The notes under the pieces were generated by a model, which was not told the origin of the DNA, did no database searches, and saw only the letters and a program-made list of their open reading frames with translations. Shown piece by piece: positions 23,987 to 32,864 of a stretch of 64,000 nt of DNA (position 1 is its first letter; every line of letters starts with the position of its first letter). The stretch lies in NCBI RefSeq assembly GCF_016864195.1, contig NZ_CP045202.1:2139001-2203000 (forward strand). Reading direction: 5' to 3'. The stretch is from Dechloromonas sp. TW-R-39-2 (GTDB taxonomy: Bacteria > Pseudomonadota > Gammaproteobacteria > Burkholderiales > Rhodocyclaceae). Both the position numbers and the translations under genes were made by a program.

Positions 23987-26113
23987 TTACCATTTGCCTT
24001 CCAGCGAAACCATCAAGGTTCGTTGGCCGCGTTCGGTGGTATTCAGTTGCCAGCAGTCGGTCGCATAACGGGCATCGGCCACCCGGCGGTTATCGGCGCG
24101 CAGCAGGTTCTGGGCCTCAAGGCGCAGGTTGAGTTGCGCCGTGACGCGGCGAACGGCATAGAGATCGAGCAAGGTACGGGCTTGTTGCCGACTGTTCAGT
24201 TCATCGGCCACGGCGCTGCGGGTCGGACCGAATTGATTGAGCTGGAAGCCGGCCGTTGCCTGCAGGAAGGGCAGGCTTTGATCGAAGCCGAGGGTCAGCT
24301 GGTAACGCGGCAGGTCGCGCACATCGCGCCGGATACCCAGGCGCTCATCATCCACCCGGCCTTGCGGCAGGGTCAGGTGGCTACGCAGCGTGCTGCCCTT
24401 GAAGCCGAAAGCGTCGCCCTTAAGCTTGCTGTCGATCTCCAGCCCGTAGTGTTCTGCCGTTCCTTCGTTATAGGGGCGATCGACCCAGCGTCCGGCTTCC
24501 TGCTGCGTGCGCCGTTCGATGAAATTTTCGGTGCGCCGCAAGTAGATGTTGGCCCCGACGCTGCCGGCATCGTTCGGCAACTGCTGGTCAAGCGCCGCCT
24601 CCCAGTTGATATTGCGTTCGGCGACAAGATTCGGGTTACCGGCTCGGTCGGCTTCAAGCGGGCTGTTGTAGCCGCTGCCTTGCACGGTCAACCCGGAAAT
24701 TTCATCCAGTTTCGGGGCTTTGATGCCGGCCCCGAGCGAGGTCCGGAAAATCAGGCCAGGCGTCAGTTCAAGTCGGGCAGCCAGCGAAGGCGCGACTTGT
24801 CCGGCATTCTGGCTGCGTCCATCGGTTTCAAGCCGGATCGTTTCGCCGCGCAAACCGCCGGTCAGCGTCAGTGACTGGGTCGCAGACCATTCGTGCTGCA
24901 GCCAGGCCGTCCATTGCCGGGCTTCAGCCTGATGCTGGCTGTGGTAGTTGCTCGTACCGTTCACCGCCTGCCGCTCCTCGCGGCGCAGCCAGCCTTGTTC
25001 CAGACCGAGCGAGAACAGGCCTTCGCCGATGTTGCGATCAAGCCGGATGGCTGAAGAGAACTCGTTTTCATCACGCGCCAATGCTTCGCGGGCGGCGCTG
25101 CTGCTTCCGCCGGCATCCGTCCAGCGACGGTCGGTATCGCTGCGGCGCTGGCTGTCCATCACCGCTGCGCGCGCCGAGAGTTTGCCGGCGGCCAGCCGGG
25201 TTTCGCCTTCGGCCCGCAAACGGGCAATGGTCAAGCGACTGTTTTCATCTTCCCGGCGACCACCATCGGCTATTAGTCCGCTGCCGCTGGCCGGGCTGCT
25301 GTAAGCCTGGCGGGTAAGGGTCGTCCGTCGCTCGCCCTGGTTGTGATAAAGGCTGGGCCACAGGGTCAGGCTGTGGCTTGCTTCGCGCCAGCTGAGGCGT
25401 GGCGAGAGGATCAGTTCGTCGAGTTGATAGTTGCCTTGTTCGCGCTCTTCCTGCCACAACGTCCGGTTTCCCGCGGTCGACACCTGGCGGGCGCTCTTTT
25501 TGTCGAGCGGCATGCCGTGATGATTGACGGTCACCGGAAAAATCCATGAGAACGTCTTGTCGCCGCCGCCCAGGCTGGCAGTCAATTGCGTGTTGGTTTC
25601 ATCGCCGCGCTGGCCGACGGCCAGCTTGATATTGGCCGAGTCTTGCGGACGCGCTTTGCGCAGAACCAGATTGACCGTTAGCGGGGCCGAGCCGCCATGT
25701 TCGGCCGAGGCGCCGCGCAGGATTTCGATGCGCTCCAGCTCACCCGATGGCAAGCGGCCGACCGTGGTCAGCGCGTAGCGGGCATTGGCCGAGGGGCGTT
25801 CGCCATCGACCAGGAACTGCACCGCATCGCGCCCCATGCCGCGCGCGTTGGCGGTCGGGCCGCCATCGCCGTTGTGTGCCCCGGCTTCGATGCCCGGCAG
25901 CTTGCGAATCACCTCGCCGACGGTCAACCCGCCCAAAGCCTCGATTTCTGTCTTGTCGAGCACGGTTTTCTGGGTCACTGCGGCACGCCGCTCTTCATCG
26001 CCATCACTGCGCGCACCAACAGTCACCTCGCGGAGGGTCGGTGCAACTTCGGCCAGTGCCAGCGACGGCAGCAACAATCCGGCCAATAGTCGATGCGCCA
26101 TCTGCTTGATCAT
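23987..26113 (-). CDS. TonB-dependent receptor (third; haem operon)
   Basis: A 708-residue outer-membrane receptor with a signal peptide (MIKQMAHRLLAGLLLPSLALA), plug motifs EIEALGGLTVGEVIRKLPG, NARGMGRDAVQFLVDGERP and ERIEILRGASAEHGG, and a barrel ending in the C-terminal TLMVSLEGKW. It contains the DSANIKLAVGQRG strand typical of FepA/BauA-like receptors. The ATG at 26113 overlaps the chelatase-like gene stop by ATGA, so it is translated with it. Being the second receptor in one operon, it may handle a different iron ligand or cooperate with the first. Confidence 0.9.
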   Translation of the reverse strand: MIKQMAHRLLAGLLLPSLALAEVAPTLREVTVGARSDGDEERRAAVTQKTVLDKTEIEALGGLTVGEVIRKLPGIEAGAHNGDGGPTANARGMGRDAVQFLVDGERPSANARYALTTVGRLPSGELERIEILRGASAEHGGSAPLTVNLVLRKARPQDSANIKLAVGQRGDETNTQLTASLGGGDKTFSWIFPVTVNHHGMPLDKKSARQVSTAGNRTLWQEEREQGNYQLDELILSPRLSWREASHSLTLWPSLYHNQGERRTTLTRQAYSSPASGSGLIADGGRREDENSRLTIARLRAEGETRLAAGKLSARAAVMDSQRRSDTDRRWTDAGGSSSAAREALARDENEFSSAIRLDRNIGEGLFSLGLEQGWLRREERQAVNGTSNYHSQHQAEARQWTAWLQHEWSATQSLTLTGGLRGETIRLETDGRSQNAGQVAPSLAARLELTPGLIFRTSLGAGIKAPKLDEISGLTVQGSGYNSPLEADRAGNPNLVAERNINWEAALDQQLPNDAGSVGANIYLRRTENFIERRTQQEAGRWVDRPYNEGTAEHYGLEIDSKLKGDAFGFKGSTLRSHLTLPQGRVDDERLGIRRDVRDLPRYQLTLGFDQSLPFLQATAGFQLNQFGPTRSAVADELNSRQQARTLLDLYAVRRVTAQLNLRLEAQNLLRADNRRVADARYATDCWQLNTTERGQRTLMVSLEGKW

Positions 26114-29100
26114 CGATGACTCCGATTCTGGCGGCGCAAGGCCGACAAGCCGCCACCGCAAGTCGCCAGCAACAGAAGCGACGAACCGAGCAAGGCCAGT
26201 ACGGCCGGCGGTGCCGGTGGTGGCGTGTTTTCGACTTTTTCCAGCCGCATGCCCTGGATCGGTGGCGGTTTCGGCGCAGCCGGCGGCGGGACCAGATCGG
26301 CGGCGCGCTGCGACTGGGTCGGCGAGGGCGCTGACGGCAGTGAGGCAGCCAGTCCGAAGCCGGGCGCAACGAATTTTTCGAAGGCGGCGTTGCTGCTCTG
26401 TACATCGTGGCGCTTGGCCAGTTCGCGATAACGTTCCTTGAGTTCGGCCACCGTCTTGGCGTCGGCCTGCCAGTAACCCTGGCGAGCCATTTCCAGCATT
26501 TTTTCCATGCTCTGGGCCAGCGCGTGCGGGTTGTTCTGCTCGAACCACTGCTTCAGGCCGAGCTTGTGCTTGTCGCGGACGTAGACATCGACGAACTCCT
26601 GCCACTGATCGTCGCGAACGATTTCACGCGACACTGTGGTCCACCCGGTGAAGTTGTTGACCGAGTCGAGCACCTGCAGCGTGCCGGAATAGCCCTCATC
26701 CATCAGCCCCTTGATGTAGCCGGGGTGGAAGTTGCGGGTGGCCAGTTCCTTGGCGAGGAACTGGGCGGCACCCTCGACCTTGCCCGAGCCGCTGCCACGC
26801 AGGTTGGAGATGTAGAGTTCCGGCGCCTTGCCGTCGAGCTGGCGAACCGCGGCGCCGATGCCGCCGAGGTACTGGAATGGATCGTCGGTGGTCAGCATGC
26901 CGTAGAGGTTGGAAGTGCGCGACAGAACGGCGCCTTCGGTGCCTTTCAGGTGCTCGGCGTAGAGATTGACCTGGCCGCCCTTGCCGTCGCTGCCGGCAAT
27001 GCCTTTGCTGCCCCAGGTCGATTCGTCGGTGCCGTAGGCGAACTGCATTTTCGACAGGTAGAGGTTGGCCAGCTTGCGGTCGCCTTCGGCCTTGTTCTTC
27101 CAAGTGTCGGTGGCCAGTGCCGCATCATCCAGGCCGGTGCCGTAACGGCCCGATTCGGAGGAGAAGATGCGCGTTTCCGAGGCTTTTTTCGCCGCCGCTT
27201 CCGGGACGCCTTGCTTGACCAGGCGAGCCGCAATGGCACGGCTGTTGGCGTACATCGGGTTGTCGGCTTCTTCGGCCCGGGCGGCCAGTTCGACCGCCTT
27301 GGCCAGTTGCTTCATGGCGTTCGGAAAATGGTCGCGGTAGAGGCCGGTGGCCGAGAGCACGACATCGACCCGTGGCCGCTGCAATTGTTCGCGCGGCACC
27401 AGCTTGACGTCGATCACCCGGCCGCCGCTATCCCACACCGGTTCGACGCCCATCGCCCACAAGGCTTGCGCTTCGAGCAGCCCCTGGTGACGCATGGTTT
27501 CGACCGACCACAACGAGAAGGCGAGCTTCTTCGGCGCTTTTCCGGCTTTCGCCCGGTGCGCGGCGATCAGCGCTTCGGCGGCGTCCTTGCCGGCGGCCCA
27601 GGCCTGTTCGGTCGGCACGCGCGACGGGTCGAAGCCGTACAGGTTGCGCCCGGTCGGCAGTGCATCCGGGTTCTTCATCGGATCACCGCCGTAAGAAGTC
27701 GGCCGATGCTGGCCGGCCAGCGCCGAAAGCAGGCCATCCATTTCGCCGGCCGCACCGAGATCGGCATACCAGCGCCGGCCTTGGGCCAGTTGCCCGGCCA
27801 GCTTGGCATCGGCCGGCACCTTGCCGTCGGTCAGGTAGCTGGCGAGCAGTTTCCACGGGGCCGATTCGGCCAGTTTCTGGTAGTCACCGACGAATGTTTC
27901 GTCGAGATCGTCCTCCTTGACCCCGGCGGCCCGCGCAGCGGCTTCCCAGTAGGGCTTGCCGAGCATCAGCAGGACGGTGCCGAGGCGATGCTTTTCGAGC
28001 GGCGGCGTGCCGAAAGTGTGCAGGCCGAGCGGCTGGGCGGTTTGCGCCAGCTCGTGCAGATGGTCGTGCAGTTCGTTGATGAAAAGCGGGAATTCGCGTT
28101 CGATGCGCTCGTCACTCCAGCCCATGTCCTTGCCGATGCGTTCGGTTTTGACCTGTTTTTTCAGGTCGACTGCGATCTTTCCCTTGACCGAGCCATCGTC
28201 CTGGGCCAGCCAGGCGTGCAGCAGGTCGTGGATTTTGGTCAGCACATCGTGCAGTCCGGCCGGCGCGAAGGGCGGCGTCTGGTGGCTGACGGTGACAGCC
28301 CGGCCGCGACGCTTGGTCTGCAGCGCTTCGCCGATGTTGTCGACAATGTAGGGATAAACGACGGGCACATCTCCGACGGCAAGCATCGGGTAGTCGGACA
28401 TCGACAGGCCGCGCTCCTTGCCGGGCAGCCACTCCTGCGAGCCGTGCGTGCCGTAATGGACGATGGCGTCGGCCTTGAACCCGGCCCGCGCCCACAGGTA
28501 CTGGGCCATGTAGAAATGCGACGGGGCGGCCTTGGTCGAGTGGTAGAGCGCTTTTTCCTTTTCTTCCCAGCGCTCGCCGCGCGGGGCCTGCGGCGTGAAG
28601 ATGATTTTGCCGGCGGCAAAGCGCGGGATGACGAACACCGCTTCGCCGCGGTCGACGATGACCATGGCCGATTTTTCGGGTGCTCCCCAGCGTTCGTTCA
28701 ATTCGTTGCGCACAGCCGGCGGCAGTCCATCCAGCCAGGCGCGGTAGGTCTTGACCGGCAGGCGCTCGGCCAGCCCGTCATTGAGCAAAGACTGCAGTTC
28801 GCCATCGCGGTAGTAGGGGGCGAGCAGGCGCTGCAGGTTGTTGATCAGCACGGTTTCTTCGTCGGCGCGCGTGTCGTAGCCGGCAGCCTGCAGCCTTTTC
28901 AAGGTAGCAACGGCGCTGCGGGTGACGTTGAGGTAGGAGGCCGACAGGTTCTTTTCGCCCGGTGGGTAGTTCCAGTAGAACACGGCCACTTTCTTGTCGG
29001 CGTTGTTCAGACGCTGCAGACGAACCAGATTCAACGCCTTGTTGGTCACGGCGGCAGTCTGTTCGGCGATGACATGGGTTTCGCCATCCGGCTTGCGCGT

Positions 29101-30066
29101 CGTATTGGTCACCACGGCATCGATAATCCCGGCGTATTCGCCCTGGGCCAGGTAAAAAGGCACGTCGATCAGCGGCAAGCCTTGCGGATCTACCCGCCAG
29201 GCAGCTTCGTCGCCCTTGCGGTAGGCCAGCGCCTGGATCACCGGGATGCCGAGCTTGGCCAACTCGCTGCGCCGGCCTTCCGGGTCAAGCACGATCTGGG
29301 TGTTGATCACCGCATCGGCCACCACTTTGCCGCCCACCGTCAGCATCGCTTCGTGCGGACCGAGAACCCCGGCGTAGTAGGGGAGTGCGATGGCGCCACC
29401 GGCCTCGATGCGGCGAATCATGTCGTCGATGAATGCCGTCTGCTCGGCACCGATGTAGATCTGGTGGAAAGCGATGGCGACCGTCGGCGGGCGTTTTTCA
29501 AGGTCGATGCCTTTCCAGCGGAAATACTCGGCAGGCGTGGCAAAAACGGTATTCGGTGCTTTCGGGTGGTAGACCGCAGCATCCGGAAAGATGAAGGGCG
29601 GTGCGATAGCGTCCAGAGGCTGGCCGCGTCGGTGCGCCGCCAGGGTTTTGAAAAACCCTTCAAAATTGTGTTTCCCGCCATTGGTGTAATAGGCATGCAG
29701 GCGGTCAGCGACCGCCTTGGGAAAACCTTCTGCCAGCGGTCCGTTGTCGCGCATCCAGATATGCGGCGCCTTGAGTCCGGGCAGCACCTTGGCCAGTTTG
29801 CCTTTGACAGCATCCTGCATGTGACTGCGCGCGGCATCGAAAAGCACGATATCGTGGCCCTTGAACAAGGTATCGATCTGCTCGACGGGCAATCGTTCGG
29901 CAAAATGCGCTTCGACCTTGAAACCATGTGCCGCACCGATTTCGGCAACCATCCTGAATTTGGCAGGGGGTACCGGAGAGGTGGTGATGATGAGAATGGA
30001 CTCAGCCGACGCCCACTGGGCAAACAGCAGGGTCGCAACGAGCAAAATGCGGCTTAACAAAGACAT
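26110..30066 (-). CDS. Exported, membrane-anchored CobN/ChlH-type chelatase (HmuS-like)
   Basis: A 1318-residue protein of the CobN/magnesium-chelatase H family. Unlike cytoplasmic CobN it begins with a signal peptide (LLSRILLVATLLFAQWASAE) and ends with a proline-rich linker, a membrane helix (PAVLALLGSSLLLLATCGGG) and a basic tail, so the body should lie in the periplasm, anchored by its C-terminus. Family motifs: VHYGTHGSQEWLPGKERGLS near 540, VYPYIVDNIGEALQTKRRGR, and GTDESTWGSKGIAG in the C-terminal half. The arrangement with haem-type receptors, ExbB-like and DUF2149 proteins matches HmuS, a haem dechelatase of Bacteroidetes. Proposed role: removal of iron from haem or another porphyrin. 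ATG 30066 follows AGGA. Confidence 0.85.
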   Translation of the reverse strand: MSLLSRILLVATLLFAQWASAESILIITTSPVPPAKFRMVAEIGAAHGFKVEAHFAERLPVEQIDTLFKGHDIVLFDAARSHMQDAVKGKLAKVLPGLKAPHIWMRDNGPLAEGFPKAVADRLHAYYTNGGKHNFEGFFKTLAAHRRGQPLDAIAPPFIFPDAAVYHPKAPNTVFATPAEYFRWKGIDLEKRPPTVAIAFHQIYIGAEQTAFIDDMIRRIEAGGAIALPYYAGVLGPHEAMLTVGGKVVADAVINTQIVLDPEGRRSELAKLGIPVIQALAYRKGDEAAWRVDPQGLPLIDVPFYLAQGEYAGIIDAVVTNTTRKPDGETHVIAEQTAAVTNKALNLVRLQRLNNADKKVAVFYWNYPPGEKNLSASYLNVTRSAVATLKRLQAAGYDTRADEETVLINNLQRLLAPYYRDGELQSLLNDGLAERLPVKTYRAWLDGLPPAVRNELNERWGAPEKSAMVIVDRGEAVFVIPRFAAGKIIFTPQAPRGERWEEKEKALYHSTKAAPSHFYMAQYLWARAGFKADAIVHYGTHGSQEWLPGKERGLSMSDYPMLAVGDVPVVYPYIVDNIGEALQTKRRGRAVTVSHQTPPFAPAGLHDVLTKIHDLLHAWLAQDDGSVKGKIAVDLKKQVKTERIGKDMGWSDERIEREFPLFINELHDHLHELAQTAQPLGLHTFGTPPLEKHRLGTVLLMLGKPYWEAAARAAGVKEDDLDETFVGDYQKLAESAPWKLLASYLTDGKVPADAKLAGQLAQGRRWYADLGAAGEMDGLLSALAGQHRPTSYGGDPMKNPDALPTGRNLYGFDPSRVPTEQAWAAGKDAAEALIAAHRAKAGKAPKKLAFSLWSVETMRHQGLLEAQALWAMGVEPVWDSGGRVIDVKLVPREQLQRPRVDVVLSATGLYRDHFPNAMKQLAKAVELAARAEEADNPMYANSRAIAARLVKQGVPEAAAKKASETRIFSSESGRYGTGLDDAALATDTWKNKAEGDRKLANLYLSKMQFAYGTDESTWGSKGIAGSDGKGGQVNLYAEHLKGTEGAVLSRTSNLYGMLTTDDPFQYLGGIGAAVRQLDGKAPELYISNLRGSGSGKVEGAAQFLAKELATRNFHPGYIKGLMDEGYSGTLQVLDSVNNFTGWTTVSREIVRDDQWQEFVDVYVRDKHKLGLKQWFEQNNPHALAQSMEKMLEMARQGYWQADAKTVAELKERYRELAKRHDVQSSNAAFEKFVAPGFGLAASLPSAPSPTQSQRAADLVPPPAAPKPPPIQGMRLEKVENTPPPAPPAVLALLGSSLLLLATCGGGLSALRRQNRSHR

Positions 30067-30093
30067 GCGTTTCCTGGCGGGCAATCGGTTGAA

Positions 30094-30357
30094 TCAGTGG
30101 AAGACGGCCAGCTGGTCGCCGGTATCGGGGGAAAGATCATCGGCGATGGCGAAATGAAGCTGTGTCCATTCCTGTTCGAGATGTCGCCCCAGTTGTTTCA
30201 GCGACGGGGCAATCTCGCTATCCGGATAGCGTTGCAAGCGAGCCAGCTGACGACGTATGTCGAGCGCCTGTTGCGGACAACCGAGGCATGAGAATTCGGT
30301 CATTTGCGACAGCAGGGCGCCGATCAAGGCATCGGCTTCGGGTTTTTTTGCAGACAT
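30094..30357 (-). CDS. 87-aa CxxC protein of the haem operon
   Basis: An 87-residue soluble, mostly helical protein without signal peptide. A CLGC pair (residues about 24-27, FSCLGCPQQ) could bind haem, iron or act as a thiol switch; there is also a C-terminal His. It sits between the haemoglobin-type receptor (81 bp) and the chelatase-like gene (27 bp). No known family is recognised. Position and the CxxC suggest a cytoplasmic haem or iron handling or sensing role, which is inference. Confidence 0.7.
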   Translation of the reverse strand: MSAKKPEADALIGALLSQMTEFSCLGCPQQALDIRRQLARLQRYPDSEIAPSLKQLGRHLEQEWTQLHFAIADDLSPDTGDQLAVFH

Positions 30358-30366
30358 GGAAATTCC

Positions 30367-30406
30367 AAAAAAGACGCTGGCAACCTTGACGATCGGGCTG
30401 CCAGCG
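30367..30406 (-). terminator. Intergenic terminator/attenuator in the haem operon
   Basis: On the minus strand CGCTGGCA and TGCCAGCG arms (16-base loop) are followed by TCTTTTTT. It lies after the receptor stop and before the 87-aa gene, so it may stop part of the transcripts and set receptor-to-chelatase ratio. Confidence 0.65.
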
Positions 30407-30438
30407 CAAAGCGGACTGGTTGAGTAATGGGCTGCCGG

Positions 30439-32694
30439 CTAGAACTGATATTTCAGGCTGACCGAAGCATTGCGTCCCGGCTGGCTGAAGGCATCGATCT
30501 GGGCATACGTCGGCGACTGATTGCGGACATCGGCCCACAGGAAATATTTGCGATCGAACAGGTTGAAGATGCCGCCGTTCAGCGTGAGGTTCTGGCTGAT
30601 CTGGTAGTAAGCCGTCAGGTCGAGAATCGCAAAACCACCAGTGTTGTAGCTCGTGCTGGTGTCCGGATTGCGTTTTTTGCGCTCGACTGCGGTCAACATC
30701 AACTGCGAACCGTATTGCTGGCCGTTGTCATAGCGCAAGCCAAGAACGACCTTGTCCGGATCAATCGTTGCCAATGGCGTTTTTACACCGTTCTGCCGGG
30801 CATCACCGATGGTGTGGGCATAACTGGCCGAAGCGCTCCAGTCACGATGAAACGCCCAGTCGCCGCGAAATTCGTAGCCGCTGATTTCGACGTTGCTCAG
30901 GTTGATGGTCTTGTAAACATCCGGCGTCGGGGCTGCGTTCGATTCGACCAGCACGTTGCTCGCAATGAAATTCTTGTACTCGCCGCGGAAGGCGCTGGCG
31001 CTATACCGTACCGACTGGCTCCTGCCGCGTATCCCGATTTCAACCGAATCGCTGGTTTCCGGCTTGAGTTCAGGATTGCCAATCGAAGTATAAGGATCGG
31101 CGGCCGTCAGATTGGTGACGCCGCCATTGACCTGAGTCGGCGTCGGTGCGCGGAAACCGTGTGCGTACTGGGCGAACAGGTTGGCCATCGGGTCGAGCTT
31201 CCAGATCACGCCGAATTTCGGTGAAACCTCGCGCCCATCGAGCTTGGCCGGTTCGGTCGTGTTATTGACGCGGTACAGGCTGTCGGCCTTGGGCGTCATC
31301 TTGAAGCTGTCAAAACGTACACCGGGAATCAGGCTGAATGGACCGATGCCGATTTCATCCTGGACAAAGGCGCCGAGCAGGCTGTAGTCGGTATCCGGGA
31401 AGCTCTTGTTTTTGACGAAGGCTGCCCCGGCGCTGTTGTAGCCATCCTTGAGCGAGGTGACCTCGGTTGTGCTGGCATCAATGCCGTAGATGATCCGGTG
31501 GCTGATGTATTCACCGAAATTGCTTTCCAGTTGCAGGCTGCCGCCAATCACCTCTTCGCCATACCGGGTGTCGCGCCAGCGCGAAGTCCCCCATGAACTG
31601 GAGGTGCTCTTGCCTTCCAGGCCCCATTGGCGGTTTTCCGATTGCTGGTTGTACAAGGCGGCCGTCATCCGCTGGAATAGCGGATTGTCGATATTGTTGT
31701 AGTCGTAGTCGAGCTTGAACAGGCGACGCGTAATATCCTCGCGCAAAGCCACTTGATTCAGCCCGGCGGCCGCATAGGCATCGCCGAGAAAGCTGAGCGC
31801 AGTCGTATCGACCTGACGATCGAGGTTTTCAGCTGTCAGCTTGATTCTGTGATTCCTGTTCGGCTTGATGACGACTTTGCCGAGCACGTAATTCGACTGC
31901 GTATCCTGCGGGTTCGGTACCGTCCGTGTCACGTTACTGGCGTGGTTGTCGCCCTTGTTGTCCGTCTCATGGCCACGCCGCAAGCTGGCCAGCAACATGG
32001 CTTCGACTGTTTCATCGGCATAGGCGAACGAGGGAACGGTGGTCCAGCTGTTGTCGACCGTGGAATAGCCGAGTTTGAGTGCTGCCTGCGAAGACTTGCC
32101 CAGCGTCAGCAGATCGCCGGGATCCTTGGTCAGGAAAGAAACGGCACCAGCCAGCCCATCGCTGCCAAACTGGGTTGATGAAGGGCCGCGCAGGATCTCA
32201 ACCCGTTTGTAAGCTTCAATATCGATATAGTCGCCGCGCCCGGCTGCATAAGGACCGCTGGCATAACTGGCCGGCAGGCGGACGCCATCGACTTGCAGCA
32301 GGACCTGATTACCCTCAAGCCCACGAATATTGATCCCTTCGTTACCGCTCCGGCCAGTAGCACGGAACACGCCGGAAGCCCGATTCGGTTCCGAGCGCAC
32401 CGACACACCGGATTCATAACGCAGCATGTCCTTGATGTCGGCCGCTTGCTCCTGCTCGATACGCTTGTCTGAAATACTGGTGATGGTGTTGGCCACATCG
32501 TGCACATCCTGCTCGGTGCGCGTTGCCGAAACAACGATATCTGCCAGTTGCAGTGCGTTTGGCCGGTCATTCCTGGCTGTTGCGAGCTCCGTTTCGGCAA
32601 AGGCATTCGGTATCAGGCCGGCACAAATCAGGCTGACAGCAACGGAAAGATGGCGACGCGAGTGAGCATGCGGCGCAACGACGGTATGACCCAT
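30439..32694 (-). CDS. TonB-dependent haem/haemoglobin-type receptor (HmuR-like)
   Basis: A 751-residue outer-membrane receptor of the haemoglobin/transferrin/lactoferrin type. Signal peptide about residues 1-33; TonB box near LADIVVSATRTEQDV; plug with IKDMLRYESGVSV, INIRGLEGNQVLLQVDGVRLP and EILRGPSSTQFGSDGLAGAV. The barrel carries the family FRAP box (YAHGFRAPTPTQVNGG, near 513) and GNPELKPETS, the counterpart of the NPNL box. It ends ASVSLKYQF. GGGGA 6 bases before ATG 32694. It is the first gene of the haem operon, 108 bp behind a near-perfect Fur box. Confidence 0.92.
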   Translation of the reverse strand: MGHTVVAPHAHSRRHLSVAVSLICAGLIPNAFAETELATARNDRPNALQLADIVVSATRTEQDVHDVANTITSISDKRIEQEQAADIKDMLRYESGVSVRSEPNRASGVFRATGRSGNEGINIRGLEGNQVLLQVDGVRLPASYASGPYAAGRGDYIDIEAYKRVEILRGPSSTQFGSDGLAGAVSFLTKDPGDLLTLGKSSQAALKLGYSTVDNSWTTVPSFAYADETVEAMLLASLRRGHETDNKGDNHASNVTRTVPNPQDTQSNYVLGKVVIKPNRNHRIKLTAENLDRQVDTTALSFLGDAYAAAGLNQVALREDITRRLFKLDYDYNNIDNPLFQRMTAALYNQQSENRQWGLEGKSTSSSWGTSRWRDTRYGEEVIGGSLQLESNFGEYISHRIIYGIDASTTEVTSLKDGYNSAGAAFVKNKSFPDTDYSLLGAFVQDEIGIGPFSLIPGVRFDSFKMTPKADSLYRVNNTTEPAKLDGREVSPKFGVIWKLDPMANLFAQYAHGFRAPTPTQVNGGVTNLTAADPYTSIGNPELKPETSDSVEIGIRGRSQSVRYSASAFRGEYKNFIASNVLVESNAAPTPDVYKTINLSNVEISGYEFRGDWAFHRDWSASASYAHTIGDARQNGVKTPLATIDPDKVVLGLRYDNGQQYGSQLMLTAVERKKRNPDTSTSYNTGGFAILDLTAYYQISQNLTLNGGIFNLFDRKYFLWADVRNQSPTYAQIDAFSQPGRNASVSLKYQF
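30687..30697 (-). repeat. GTYGACCGCAG repeat, copy 7
   Basis: Exact copy (T form) in the last part of the haem receptor gene, read as Leu-Thr-Ala-Val. Confidence 0.7.
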
Positions 32695-32801
32695 GAAAAT
32701 CCCCAGAGTAATCAGATCTGGCGAGCTGCCTGGGTAGGTACCGTGGGTGGCTGGCTAATGAAAATCGGACAAAATCATCTGCGCTGCGCTGATCACAAGC
32801 A

Positions 32802-32820
32802 GATAACGAGAATCATTATC
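32802..32820. promoter_or_regulatory. Fur box of the haem operon
   Basis: GATAACGAGAATCATTATC matches the 19-bp Fur consensus at 17 positions. It lies 108 bp before the receptor start. The histone-deacetylase-like gene ends 45 bp away on the other side, so the box serves only the haem operon. Confidence 0.85.
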
Positions 32821-32864
32821 AATTGAAGAGATGGTTTTGTCAATCGACACACGCACGGTCCGGA

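Noticed and set aside
26407..30057. A 1216-codon open frame on the plus strand
   Set aside because: It is the antisense shadow of the chelatase gene created by GC-rich codon use; low-complexity, no ribosome site, no family motif.
26110..30066. Ordinary cobaltochelatase CobN for vitamin B12 synthesis
   Set aside because: The protein is exported and anchored, has no CobS/CobT neighbours, and is embedded between haem-type receptor and motor genes.
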